Source: Xiphydria camelus (lineage: Eukaryota > Arthropoda > Insecta > Hymenoptera > Xiphydriidae). Taken from it: 64,000 nt of DNA. The translations under genes were made by a program, and so were the position numbers. Where the stretch lies: contig OY783199.1 in assembly GCA_963678675.1 (NCBI GenBank), positions 24,301,546 to 24,365,545 of the forward strand. The letters run 5' to 3'. Below are positions 11,122-22,943 of the stretch, piece after piece (the stretch's first letter is position 1; each line of letters begins with the position of its first letter). The notes under the pieces were generated by a model. That model saw nothing but the letters and a program-made list of their open reading frames with translations, was not told the origin of the DNA and searched no databases.

Positions 11122-11149
11122 TGTGTTCCGACAAACGTTGGTCGGAATT
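11122..11149. promoter_or_regulatory. Conserved dyad element in arm B
   Basis: This is the reverse-complement twin of 9127-9154, with half-sites TTCCGAC and GTCGGAA at 11126-11147. It lies about 490 bases upstream of the duplicated TATA box. In arm A the distance to the TATA box is comparable once the 135-bp insertion is removed. Confidence 0.4.
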
Positions 11150-11616
11150 TATACGGATTGATATCAGTTCTTAGCAATTAGTAGTAACGCGACACTTGGG
11201 TTAATTTCGATGGTAAAACGAAGGGTATATTCCGCGAATCGTATCTATTCTTGTACTAGTAGTCCGTTTTAATGATATCCGCTGACCTGAGTACACGCAT
11301 CCAGGTATAACTTAATTACCGCGTATATCCGGACCCTCAAACCTCGATTTCTTCCAAAAGGGATTATTCTTTAGCCATTAGCTCCTTTCCTCCAACGATA
11401 TGTAATACGTCACGCGAAATTCCACGTACGGAACGCATTTGCATTTCTTCGAAAACCTCCTCAGCCCTTTCGGAATACTACGAAGTTGTACCCTCCTTAC
11501 CAGGGGAGTTACTCACTTTCGTGGCCAAGCGAGACGCGTCGATAGCCATTCCCATCCAACCAATTAGCGTGCACCGCGTTACCCACGCTATCCCCACTTA
11601 GCTATTAGTTTCTCTG

Positions 11617-11650
11617 TATATAAACCGCTACTGAATGTATCTTCTTTAAT
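11617..11650 (+). promoter_or_regulatory. Inverted duplicate of the F-box promoter
   Basis: TATATAAA lies at 11617-11624. Downstream, TTAATGTGC aligns with TTAATCAGTGC of arm A, so the CA inside the initiator is missing. Upstream, ACTAATAG and AGTGGGGATAGCG are shared with arm A. The TATA box is intact and the initiator damaged, so any activity is uncertain. Confidence 0.4.
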
Positions 11651-11870
11651 GTGCTAGCTTGCCTCAGTCTGCATCGGGATCAGTGGCTCAGTCTGCCAGT
11701 CTATCCAGCGCATTCAGGTCGTAAGTCCTTCAACTTACTCCGCGATTCTCTTAAGTGTACATCCGTTATATTCAAGTGCATTCGAAACAGTCAATTGCAA
11801 CCACGGTTAATCGGCATCACCTGTATTTCGTTATTTCAAATATATCATTAGTTGTATAGTGAGTGCAGTG
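11648..11870 (+). pseudogene. Coding-less copy of the F-box transcription unit (promoter joined to 3' region)
   Basis: Downstream of the duplicated TATA box the sequence passes, after about 100 divergent bases, into a match to the 3' untranslated region of the F-box gene (landmarks AAGTGTA, then GCATT or GTATT, then CGGTTAA). The AATATA hexamer at 11839-11844 sits where arm A has its own. If transcribed, it would yield an RNA of roughly 200 bases without the F-box frame. The 66-codon frame at 11651-11851 begins with GTG and resembles nothing I know. It could be a deletion relic, a short noncoding transcript, or the older state before the gene body entered arm A. Expression is unknown. Confidence 0.35.
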
Positions 11871-12130
11871 TCGAATCATTCCATTAACCGCTCGGTTTCG
11901 CTCCTTTTCACCACGCGTCGAACTCAATTCACCGTGGAATTCTCAAAATCCGCCTAGCGGTATGTTTGGCCAGTAGTCGTGTCACGAGCGAGTGTCTGCG
12001 GGATTTACGACCCCGCGGAGATCTACCAACGATCGCACGGCTCCCAAACACGGTGAATTCTCGACTTTCCGGTCGCGCGTTACCTAATTTCGAGCGTCTC
12101 ATCTGGCGGGAACTGGATGTTACCACTGCC

Positions 12131-13883
12131 ATAGTCGTTTCCGCAGTACAGCTTGAGTGACGCGGCGGTCCGGCGAGCGATGCAGTAGAGCTATACCGGC
12201 AGTGGTCGGCCGAGTCTACCGGCAGAGCCGGCGGCTCTATACTGGTCTGCTGGCAACCGCGTTGTCATCGGCTCGATCTGACCGCGACTGGGCAATTCTC
12301 GAATCTTGTCCGAACATCCATCTAAAAATATCATCCCCAAAAATTCCTGCGGGAGCGGACCGCGCGGCACCGTGGATTGTCGTTGGTCAATCCCGCATAT
12401 CGGAGCGACTCGGACGGTCCGGTCGGACGGCGATCCGCCACAGCCAAACCGACCAGCCTCTCATTGCCAAAAGCGTGAGGCAATCGGCGCGTTCTTTCGA
12501 GCTCTGCCAGCTCACTCCGGTCGGTTTTAAATTAAGACACCCTCAAATGTCACGAATAACATTCCTTTCTGCTCCGCTTTCATGTCGTTAAACGGGGTTT
12601 CTCGCGCTTTTCCCGACGGCCTTGCCGCGGCGCACGGTTCCGCTGCTGATGTGGCTACAACACGGCGCTTGTGTTACGTACATTCTTATATATACGCAGG
12701 GTAAGAAAGAGCGATTCGAGTGCCAAGGTGCTGACATTTATTATACGGACAGACTATATATGTTATTAATTCCACTTCACCACTGTAGATTCGTTACTCA
12801 TAGAGACTCTGTTATAACGCGACGACGTAACGCGAGTACAATTTCCGAAGATCCCGGGAAAATAAATTGAACCGATATTTTTCTAAAAATAACGAGGATT
12901 ATTTATAGCGTCTTTCTTCGGCGCGGTGACCTTACGCGTAACCACGGCGACAAAACGTACACTTTTAACTCATAAGTAGCGTATACAGAGAGATCGAAAG
13001 GTAACCTCGCACATTTCCACGAAGCTTTCCTCCTCATTTCTTTTCCCTCGCCGTCTGGATTCATAGAATCACGACTCGCGACGACGAGAGAGTGAAAGAG
13101 CCAGAGGAGACGGTCCGTCCACGAAACGCGCGTTCGACGTCATCCCCCTCGACGCAGTTTAATCGTATCGGTCGCTTTGAAAATCTTAATACACGCCCAC
13201 TATTGCCCGCGTGCGTATACTATACCTCGGACGTTGAGTGAAATTCCCGCGGCGAGCAATTTCTCTTTTACGAGCGGTAATCCGACGCGATAAAAAGTTT
13301 TTGTCATAAATCTCGGTGTCTAGCACTGGATTAATGCCTGGACCGTTGCGTAAAAGGGGAGGTGGTTGGGGAGGGGGTGTAGCACGAGGGAGGGGGGCCG
13401 CACGGCACGGCGCGAGTCGATATACGCCGGAGCGAGTGTTCCTACGTACTGATACGCGTAACTTTGACGGAGTCGTTGCGAGAGAGTCAGAAATTTCCCG
13501 GTAATAAAAGTCATCGTCGCCCCTTCCGATTTCTTGCCGTCTCGGCTTCCGATACCTATTCGCGTCGATCGTTCGGCTTTCCCACTTCGCGATCCAGCTT
13601 CTGCGCGAGGGCGAATTTGTAAACGTGCGAGGAGGTGCGAGGCGAGCTACAAATCTCTCGCGCATCGAGACCCGCGAGTTACGAGAGAGCGGTCACCGCT
13701 GGTGCAGCTCCCGCGGCAGTGCCTCGTCGACCCATATATTATAAATAGAGAGGCACCTCGTCTCCGCTGCCGAAGGTGCGCGCGTGTGTCATCCCGGGAA
13801 TACCTCGTCCCGACTGCGGTCGAGTGAGCGGCTGAGTATTTGTCCGAGGATGTGCATGGCATACGCGGCACAGGCGCGCAGCA
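12131..13883. other. Unassigned sequence right of arm B
   Basis: Mixed GC content with G-rich runs near 13350-13400. Frames such as 12157-12591 and 13186-13665 lack recognisable domains. I see no gene. Confidence 0.5.
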
Positions 13884-14361
13884 CCCAGGCGGAAAAGTTT
13901 TGTATACAGTCCACGTGTGAATTTGGTCACATACGAATTATGTATGATTTCTATGTTAATCATATAAAGACTCTATATCGTCGCTGTTACTGCAATAGGT
14001 CGTATGTCAAAAAATCACCACCCTCCGCTTAAGACACTTTACGAACCAAAACCAAGGCTACTACCATACTGCAAAACCTCGTATGTCAATCATAAGGGAT
14101 ATTGTCCCTTATGATTGAGATACGAGGCCCTGCAGTATGGTAGCAGCCCTAGTTCTGGTTCGTAAAACGTCTTAAACAGAAAATGGCAATTTTCCGACAT
14201 ACGACCCATTGCGGTAACAGCGACGATATAGATTTTTAAATTTTGTATAATTCATATATAGTCTGCACACATGGTTAACATAAAAATCATAGATGATCCA
14301 CATGCGACCAAATCCACATAGCGACCATATGTATACGGAATACATAGAACTTTTTCGCCTG
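13884..14361. mobile_element. 478-bp fold-back CCCAGGCGG element
   Basis: It starts CCCAGGCGGAAAAG and ends CTTTTTCGCCTG. It is palindromic through its length: GTCGCTGTTACTGCAATAGG pairs with CATTGCGGTAACAGCGAC, and the centre (14031-14174) has arms with TACGAACCAAAACC, CTACTACCATACTGCA and CAATCATAAGGGA. The uneven match of outer and inner arms hints that the centre may be an insertion in an older palindrome. Confidence 0.8.
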
Positions 14362-15637
14362 CGCGTTGGTGCGCGCGGACGACGATTCTCTAGCATTTTC
14401 GATACCAACGAAGGAGGCGCGCTAAACACCGCTTTCGACAAACAGTGCGTACACGCGTTACGTTAACTCCGTGAAGATATCTCAACGTGGGTGCGGTGTT
14501 TTGTCACACGAGCGAGCCAGGAATCGCACGTCGTCGCGATGACTAACGGTTAGCGGTCGGAGAGAGTTCGCGTTACCATAAAAATATCGATGGTTTCGTA
14601 TGGCAATCCTGTACGAGTCGCGGACGGGTTCTCGACGTAGGTACTCATCGGCTCTCCTCGTTCGCGTATTTACATGCTCGCAGAAACTCGGTAATCGGAC
14701 GCGACCGCGTGTCTTCGAAAGGCTCGTAAGGTGTGTAGGTATAGCCGTGGTAATAATTTACAGTAGATTATATCCTTCCTATACACGCGCTGCGATCTGT
14801 ACACGGCCAATTACGTACACGCAATTACGCAGCGGCCGATAACGAATGTATGAGACGGTATCATGATTTATGGAAGAAAGGACGTCGACGGAACGAATCG
14901 ACTGTATTTTCTAAACGCGCGCCTTGTTTATAACGCATACAGCCGAGCTTCGATACAGTTTCCTTCCGTATTAAACGCGATCGATGGGACTTCCGAGCGG
15001 GATCACGAGTACAGAGGCGACCCGATATAGCGCGCCTCGGGAAACCGTACGAGTGCGTTCCACCTACTGAATCGGAACGCGGAGCGGCGTATAGTACGCT
15101 TCATCGATTGTACCGAGAGAGTCCTAGTTTATCGCGGCATTCCGATATACGCGCCCTCCAACGGGATCGCTCGAACCCTGAACTGGAACTGGCGCGCCGT
15201 ACCCACCTGCACGTTAGAAAGTAGAAACGTACCGTACGTACGCGTACGGCCGGTCGTATGCGCGGAGCACGTACACGTGTTTAGGTGACCCCGGCATGTC
15301 CGCGTCCATAAATCATAGCTATTGACAAGTGGACCCGCCGTCACGCTAGCTGACCGGGCTACCGGGTAAAAGTGCACGCGGATCGTTCGTCGGGCATCGG
15401 AATATGTGACTGCGCGATTTTCGAGGTACACCGATCGATCGCATGTATTTTTAGCTTGTCGCGATTAGCGCGCGGTTATTCGTAGAACGTTGGAGGGGTA
15501 GTTGGAATTCTTACGGCGTGAAAAAAAGATGCGTACAAAAGCGAGGTATTTCTCGACGGATTTCACGCGACGAGGAGATATTTTTCTTCGAAAACTACGC
15601 GCCGTGGAAACGTTCATCCATCCCCCGGACGCCAGTA
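14362..15637. other. Unassigned CpG-rich sequence
   Basis: Unique-looking intergenic DNA between two MITE blocks. I see nothing beyond short unsupported frames. Confidence 0.5.
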
Positions 15638-15833
15638 CACTGAGAAAAACGAAAAGATTAAAAATTATTCTGTTAGAAGGATAATCTGAGTACGAAAGGT
15701 AAAATAGATCAAAAATTATCCTAAGGAAGGTTAAATTTTAAACCCTGGAAGGATAATTTTTGATCTGTTTTACCTTTCATACTCAGATTATCCTTCTAAC
15801 AGTATAATTTTTAATCTTTTTTTTTTCTCAGTG
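15638..15833. mobile_element. 196-bp near-perfect palindromic MITE (family F2)
   Basis: The ends CACTGAGAAAAA and TTTTTTCTCAGTG are flanked by TA. The arms (GATTAAAAATTAT, AGAAGGATAATCTGAGTA, AAAGGTAAAATAGATC) mirror each other around the centre near CCCTGGAAGG. It would fold into a long hairpin. Confidence 0.85.
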
Positions 15834-15835
15834 TA

Positions 15836-16199
15836 CATTAGGAAAAATAATTTTAAAACAATATTTCTTGAACCAACGACATGCGATCTTAAAAATGTTT
15901 GAGAATACAGATTCTTGGTCGAAGAATAGGGTAGACCAAAGCGAATCGGATCACAGATGCATAATTCTTAAAGCGCGTTGAAGACGAGCATTTCGATCGT
16001 TTCTCGTATTACTTCGTTCCTCCCTGATAAGGTAAAAACAAGCAATCAAAATTCTCATTTTCACCACGATCAAAGAAATAAAGATCTGTGAACCGCTTCG
16101 TTCTGTGATTCGATTCGCTTCGGTCTACCCTATATATTTTTGATTTAAGAATACCTTCGCTAGGACTATACATTTTTCCTGCGCCAAACAAATAATTAC
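15836..16199. mobile_element. MITE of the TTCTTGAA/GATTCAAGAA family (F11), interrupted
   Basis: It begins CATTAGGAAAAATAATTTT directly after the TA of the previous element. GAATACAGATTCTTGGTCGA corresponds to the reverse complement of the copy at 56719-56992 (GAATACGAATTCTTGATCGA). A TA-flanked element at 15929-16130 splits it. Confidence 0.5.
15929..16130. mobile_element. 202-bp nested MITE with GGGTAGACC ends
   Basis: The ends GGGTAGACCAAAGCGAATCG and CGATTCGCTTCGGTCTACCC are inverted and flanked by TA on both sides. The repeats continue through ATCACAGA and TCTGTGATT. Confidence 0.75.
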
Positions 16200-16841
16200 T
16201 CTCTAGCTTACCAAATATTTTTGTATGCGAAGAAAACCGTGTCTCGAACTTGGAATTATATATAACGTTATTGTGATTGAAGGATCATTTTTTTGGCATC
16301 GGTAGTCCATAATTTTTTTCAGCGTAGAGAGTCGGTTTGTATCTATCTGCTGGTATACAAGATTGAAAAAATATGACGTCCGCGTAAAAATAGCCCAGGT
16401 GTAAACAGCGCACGCTCGGTGAGCGTTGGCTGATATACGAACGATCCGATCGCGGTTATCGACGCCGTCTTCGACGTTGCCGGAAATAAGCGGCGCCACC
16501 GTGGTTCCCGTCTTTCCGCGAGTCGGCACGCGGGTTGACGACTGCGTCTGTAGTGCTTTTTTTCCCTTCCACTGGTTTTTACGCGCGACTGAGAAGCGAT
16601 GCCCCGGCGCTCCGTCCACCTTTCACCGCGGCGATCGAGAAGATCGGTATACGAAGGCGGCGCGCGGACCGAGGCGAGGCGTCGCGGAGCGCGAAATCGT
16701 CGACGGTCGTGTCGTCGGTGAAAGTGCACTCGGGATCGCGTCGGGTGGGTCCGACGCGGGCCCTTCTGAAACGAAGAATCGCTCGTCGCGTCTATCGATC
16801 CCGACGTTATGCGATGAATCGTTAAGAGCCGCTTCGCTGCA
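16200..16841. other. Unassigned sequence between MITEs
   Basis: AT-rich at first, then a CpG-rich block at 16420-16830 whose opposing frames (16426-16863 plus, 16343-16729 minus) are compositional. I see no gene. Confidence 0.45.
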
Positions 16842-17035
16842 CACTGAGAAAAAAAAGGATTAAAAATTGTTCCGTTAGAAGGATAATCTGAGTACGAAAG
16901 GTAAAATAGATCAAAAATTATGCCGAGGAAGGTTAAATTTTAAACCCTGGAAGGATAATTTTTGATCTATTTTACCTTTCGTACTCAGGTTAGCCTTCTA
17001 AAACAGAATAATTTTTAATCTTTTTTTTCTCAGTG
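16842..17035. mobile_element. 194-bp palindromic MITE (family F2), CA-flanked
   Basis: It is closely similar to 15638-15833, 1.2 kb away and in the same orientation. It is flanked by CA rather than TA on both sides. Confidence 0.85.
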
Positions 17036-17862
17036 CAAAGTCCAGCGTGGACAATGCAGGCGGTGACTTTTCTCAGCGGCGTTACACTCGTACACGTCTA
17101 AACGGATCGTAATTGAGCTGACCGTGAACGTGACTACGCGGTGAAGCGCTCGCTATCGTCAACCCGGGTCCGCGAGTCAAAGTTCGCTCCGCGAGAGCGC
17201 ACGCTATTCGCACGAGCCGAGCGTACCGCGCGTATACACACACACAGACACGCGCGCGCGGAGCACAATGAGCGACGGGCCGCATCTGTTTTCAGAATTC
17301 CCTCGGTATACTCTCTGTCTCCACCCCGCGTCGCTCGGCGTCCACCCGCGTTTCGCTGCTATCCTCGTTCGCGCGTCGTGGGAGGAAAGTCGCGCGCTCG
17401 AATTTCGCGAAAAGCGGCGCATGCGTCACGCTATTACCGGGGCCGATTGAATTTTTAACCGTTTACGCGCCGCGGAGTACCGAAAGTCAGCGGCGGCCGA
17501 TGAGGAAAGTGAACCTATTTTCGTGATACGCGTCGCGCAAGCCGAATCGTCCGAATATATATTCGCATCCAAGCGCATCGGGGAAATACGCGTCGCTGTA
17601 TACGCGTGCGTCCGCGGCGCGAGAAATTACGAGACGCGTACGCGATTTGCGTCGGGGAAGTCTTTCTCTCGCGAGGAATAAACATCCGCGGAGCGTGTTT
17701 ATCTTTAATACTTGATCTTCGTTTGGAAAACTGCCGCGTTCATTCGCCGCGCCGAGAATGTAAACAGGGCACTTTTTGATATCTTCTTCGAACGCTATTG
17801 CGAACATAGATATTATAGTTAATAACACGTATCATTTAAGAAATTGATAGGGGTACATTATC
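17036..17862. other. Unassigned CpG-rich sequence
   Basis: CpG-rich with short CA/CG alternation near 17235-17260. I see no gene. Confidence 0.45.
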
Positions 17863-18320
17863 GTGAAAATCGAAATCTCTGGAAATATGAAATCTCGATC
17901 ATCCTATCCCCGATGTATTTTTTTCGTACTAATTCCGAAAATGATGAATCCGTTAAGGAACTCTCAAAAAAACCCCGAGATATCGCTGATTATTTGCGAA
18001 CAAATAATTTTAATCGTACATAAATTACTGACATCTGATATTTCCTTTGAGATATCGACCTGATAACCGTGATTTTCGTAATCAGCGTGAAGAAATACGA
18101 AAGATAGGATGGTCGAGCAATCGATTTCAAAGATTTCGACTTTTGTGTAAAATTGAAAAAAAATGTCAATGCTAAAAATCAAAATCTCTGGAATCGATCT
18201 CTCGACCGCCCCGTTCAATGTATTTTTTTATGCTGATTCCGAAAATCACGGTTAACAAATCGATATCTCAAAATAAATACGAGATATCGACGATTTCACG
18301 CATGAGAACATTATTTTTCC
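17863..18320. repeat. Dispersed hairpin repeat, about 1.5 units
   Basis: One arm (AAATCTC, GATCATCCTATC, CCGAAAATGAT), an inverted arm (GATATTTCCTTTGAGATATCG, TTCGTAATCAGCG, AGGATGGTCGAG) and a further direct arm follow in order. This is the same order as in the tandem array at 40.7-42.5 kb, but more diverged. Confidence 0.65.
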
Positions 18321-20728
18321 CCGTAAAATACTGAATATGTACTTCGTAGATACCATTGAAAAGTCTTGAGAAACGCCATGACCTATGGCGTCTACCGTGG
18401 CGTTTCCTCATTACTTCGTCATTTACAGCTTTTCCAGCGGATCCAGCACGCTCCATCGATTTCTCACCGATCGCTTCTTTCATCGGTCGTATACCCACTC
18501 GTCCGTAAAAAAAAAGTACCGATCGTCTGAGTAAAAGGTGAAGCAAAAAACCGAGCCCACGTTTGGCAATCCGGCGCGGTGTTTCGTCATGTTTTCCCTT
18601 TTGGAATCATAGCTGTGAAATGGATCGACTCTTTTCCCGAGCAAACTCGGTGCGATCGATGGACCGCGCCACGACGATTTTGGACATCGAGAAACGGATA
18701 AGCTCGGTAGTTCCCCGCAATCGCATCAAGATCCGCCCGTTTAAGGGTTAATTAACCGGCGATTTTCACGGCAACATTCCCCTGGATTTATATTATTTTT
18801 TCCCCGCCGACACAAAAGAGTGCCGTCATTTATCGCGCGGTCGTATAACCTTACGACTGGTTTTTACGTCCGACCAAGTTGAACGGTCCGCCTCTCTGCT
18901 CCGAGTTTTACAGCGACACGCGTTCGCGAGCCCTGCAGTCCCGCTAAAAATTGCCAGTGAAAGTGATCGTTCGCATTGTTGACTACGAACGCTCATTTCT
19001 TTTCCGCGGGACTTTCTTTCGTCATTCCAGCCCGGCTCTTTCGAATTATATCGAGTATAGACGGTGGTACGGACGGCCCAACAATTACGCCTTCGCAATT
19101 TTCGAGCGAACATCGAGGCAACGATAGTTCACGCGGGATTTTAGTCGCGATCGACGTGCGCAATCGGTACGACGAGTCGCGTGCTTTCCATCGGCGGGTT
19201 TTGCGGTAAATAGGACGTCTCTCTGCTTGGGAAAGACATTGGGACACGTCCACGTTGCGGTAGAAACGAGAAAAACCGCGCGAGGAAAAGAAACGACACG
19301 CGAAATCGATGAGCGACGTGTGCGGAGGTGATTGCATGTAGGGGAACGCTGCTGCGGAATGCTTCCGCTTACGTCACTGTTTCACAGCGTGGCTAATCGG
19401 GAAGAGAGAGAGAGAGAGAGAGAGAAGAAGAAGAAGAAGATGCATTTATTAAGTTCTAGGGCAAGCCCTCGAAGAGCTAGTGAGGAAAGATACAATAGTA
19501 ATATAAAGATAATAATAATAATAAAGAAGTGAGAATAATAATAATAATAAAAATAAAGAAAATGATACTGATGATTGATGTCAATAATGAAATAGTAATA
19601 ATAAGAATGAGAATAATAAAAAGAGAGTTCGGTTTGAGCTTCATTTTTAGTAGTTCAGGTTTGATAGTCCGGAAGAACGATTAAATTTCGCGAAAGTCAA
19701 AGGAGGATGCGATAAAAAATGGAATGGATGTATTTCTTACTGCAGCCTTCAACGAACTATAAAGAGTTTAGATAAAAGAGGGGCATTTTCGAGTTCGCGG
19801 AGCAAATTTTTAATAGTATAGAGTCGCGCAAAAAAAAAGGTATCTCCATTTTGATTTTTGCGGAGAATGGAAATGCGATCACGCGCCGATTTCAGGGTTC
19901 CAGAGTCAATCTCCCACGGGACTTCTATACAGACGACGGTAAGAGAAAAACCGCCGCCAAATTCGCGCAACACCACAAGACCCCAGGAAACGTATCGAGA
20001 TGTCGCTCGCGGAGGAATCACGGTCGACCACGTCGCGCGGTTTATGGGTTCGCTCGGTGCTAAATGTGCACGGTGTAAATCTGTTTTTTCTTCCTTTCCC
20101 TCCCGCTTTTTCTCGTAGAAACAATTCGAGTCGGACGATCGGGTCTCGGTTGGTTTACAGACGGGATTCCGTGAAAGGTGGGATCATCGATTGTTTGCTC
20201 GCTCCGAAGCGAATCAGCGTCGAAGAATGTTCTCCGTCGGAAAGTACGTCGCGCGACTAATATACGGGGCCGCGCGCTCGTATCTACGATCGCCGTTGAA
20301 AGACGAGACGACGCTGACGATATACCTGTCGTCTACAGAGTCGCGCTATCGATTCGCGGAAATTCGTAATAGAAAAATATACATCCATGAGAGAGAGAGA
20401 GAGAGAGACGCCACGGTTGCGCCTACGAGTGCGATCGAACGATACGGTGGGCCGCCGTTAAGATAGGCATCGACGAGGAAAAATTGCGTCCTGTAACGTA
20501 ATAAGAAGGATGTAACTACCAGCGGAAATTCGCAATCTTCCGGGGTGTTGAATAGCACCAGCGATAAGTCCTATACGCGAGAAGATCAAAGTTTCGCGTC
20601 GTTTCAATTTTACAGGCTCTTTGCGAATAAGTATAGCTCATACAGCTTAGAATATACCATATTATACCCTTATGAAACTCACATACATGGTTATAGTTAT
20701 GTATTTTCAAAGAATACTACTATACGTA
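18321..20728. other. Intergenic sequence with GA and AAT repeats
   Basis: It includes GA/GAA repeats at 19401-19440 and degenerate AAT/AATAAT repeats at about 19495-19620. An imperfect hairpin GAAACGCCATG with CGTGGCGTTTC lies at about 18371-18407. I see no gene. Confidence 0.5.
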
Positions 20729-21108
20729 CACAGAGAAAAAAATATAGTAGGTTCGACTAAATTGGCGGTCACGGGCGGTTGAATGCTGATTTAGTTAATT
20801 GAATTAAGTGACTTGGTTATAAATGATTAAAAACTGTATGAAGAAAACGAGTTGTAGTCAATTCTAACAAATTATTAGTTTAAGTACACAGTAAAAAAGT
20901 GGTGTTAATTTTTAACACCGTTTAACCGGTGTGGACCTATACATATGTACCATATCTGGTTTTATTCAGTCTTGTGCCATTGTTATCTAATACCAAAAGT
21001 GGTCTATGTAGGTCAACATCGCAGAATTTTTTACGGTGTAATTATAAATCAGCATTTCCCTGCCCGTGAGAGCTAAGTTAGTCTAATTTACCACATTTTT
21101 TCTCAGTG
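20729..21108. mobile_element. GGGTGGGGGAATG-type MITE (family F3) with a nested insertion
   Basis: The ends CACAGAGAAAAAAATATAG and CACATTTTTTCTCAGTG are TA-flanked. The left arm TAAATTGGCGGTCACGGGCG pairs loosely with the right arm. An F4 element lies inside at 20887-21038. Confidence 0.72.
20887..21038. mobile_element. 152-bp nested MITE (family F4), TA-flanked
   Basis: The ends CACAGTAAAAAAGTGGTG and TTTTTTACGGTG are flanked by TA. The centre has GGTGTGGACCTATA, CATTGTTATCTAATACC and GGTCTATGTAGGTC. Other copies lie at 23919-24068, 39342-39408 and a fragment at 2909-3003. Confidence 0.75.
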
Positions 21109-22696
21109 TATGAATAACAGACGAAGATTTATTATTAATAAATGCATTATAGGTACCGCGCGTTGAAGTGGGGAAATTGTCAGCTAGACAAATACGGCGC
21201 GACATAACTGTTAATCGAATTGTCACGGATACGTCCGGGACGGCTGGCGAAGACAGGATGGAAATGGAATTTGAACATTCCGATCGTGTCTTCGGCGAGA
21301 GTCGCGAGACTCTGATATAATTGGGAGTTTAGGCGAGAAGTCGGGGGAGGAGGCAGGATAAATTAAGCGGACGAACGCGACGTAACGGTAACAATACGTG
21401 TAAGCTCGAGGTTGGGACGAAGAGTTTTTTACGACACGACAGACGAGATGCGGTCGACACGGAGTACAGGAACGCGGAGGAGCGGAGGAGGAGGAAGAGG
21501 AGGAGAAGGAGGAGGAGGAAGAGGGAAAAACGTGGTGGTATTGATCGCGTCGAAAACATTCGTCCTTCGGTTAATGTTTCTTGGGTCGTAAAAACACCGG
21601 GAGAAAAAATTCTTTTTGTCCAAATAAACGTGTGGGTATACGTCGGGAGATCTATTGCATATTGAATAATTTCATTCGAATCAGATAAAAGCGTAGACTT
21701 GGTAACGGACGAATATGAACGACTATTCGAGAGAAAGTTTTTCCCTCAGCGATACTTAAACGCTCGCGAAATAATGCGAGCGATTACTCTCTTCTACGCT
21801 TTAATTTAAACGCAAACTTTTCCTTCCGCTCCGGAGGAAAAGTTCCTCGTGACATTTCTCCTCAGCTCTATGAGATATAAGACGCGAGAGCGTCTTTCCA
21901 AAGTCGGCAACGATTTCCACGAAGTCAAATGTGACATAAGTAGATGTATCGTGAACCTGCGATTTTATACACGTCGTTGAGTCACGTCGGAGAAACGATC
22001 AAAACTGTAATTCTTCGATTGAACGTATAGTTCAGCAGATAAGGGACAAGCTTCCATACTATAAAGAATAAAAGAATTTTTCTATTCAGAAAACAACCAT
22101 ACGAACTGTCAAAATTCCTTCTATCCCATGTATAGAACTCCATATCCTATTATATTAATAAATCCTTTACACCACACGTAACCCCTTACGTATTATCCGC
22201 AAATATATCGCAATAACTATTTATACAATCGAAAAACACAACAAAAGCGAACGTTACGAAATTTCAAACGTTTCAATTACGATCCGATCAACCATGCGTG
22301 AAGCGTGAAGTGCCGAGTCCAGCGGGGCACACACACACGTACATTCCGATCACCCGGTAGCACCGCGCCGAGCGGCGTGACGCTTCTGGAAAGCCTTCGG
22401 CGTGGGCGAAAAGCTAAGATCAATATCAAGCGCGAATTGGAACGTTACGCGAAGATCGACCCGCCGCGACCTGTGACCCACTGGACCCGCCCGTGCCAGC
22501 GGTGCGGTACGGCAGCGCCCTCTGCGAAACCGCCTCGCTCTTTTCCGCGACCCCGAAATTCCCCGCGACCCGACGGAGGACATTTTTAGCGAGAGTTCTC
22601 TCCCTCGCGAACCACTCACGTTCTGAAGAGAGGGAATAAAGTGAAAAATGGGGGGTCAGAGGGAGAGATAGATAGAGAGAGAGAGAGAGTGGACAT
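21109..22696. other. Intergenic sequence with a GGA-rich tract
   Basis: A purine tract of GGA/GAA repeats spans about 21475-21530 and a GA tract 22670-22690. I see no gene. Confidence 0.5.
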
Positions 22697-22937
22697 CACG
22701 AGAAAAATTACTCGGTCAAAATGACAAAACGTGTCTGGTTAAACGAATTTAGTTATTTTAACTAAAATACTGAGAGTTGAATAGATATTTAATAATTATT
22801 CTCACTATATGTCTAGGTATTCTAACCAGGAAATGTTAAGTCAAACCAAACAGATGGAAAATCCATATTTCATGAAACGATTTTTTCATGACCTCCACAA
22901 TTTTGTTTCAACTGGTCGGGTTTTTTTTTTCTCAGTT
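22697..22937. mobile_element. F1 MITE
   Basis: The left end CACGAGAAAAATTACTCGGT leads into AAAATGACAAAACG. The middle has CAAACAGATGGAAAATCCAT, and the right end is a T-tract with CTCAGTT. It lies five bases before the element at 22944-23230. Confidence 0.65.
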
Positions 22938-22943
22938 CCGGTA

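Larger units (their letters stand above)
11118..12130. repeat. Arm B of the inverted duplication (lacks the coding body)
   Basis: This is the reverse-complement partner of 6540-9160. From left to right on the plus strand it contains the distal upstream block, the TATA promoter block, a short divergent stretch and the 3' flank block. The F-box coding sequence is absent: about 100 bp at roughly 11655-11755 stand in its place. The right edge fades into unrelated sequence somewhere between about 12060 and 12180. The arms are separated by about 1.96 kb. Confidence 0.72.
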
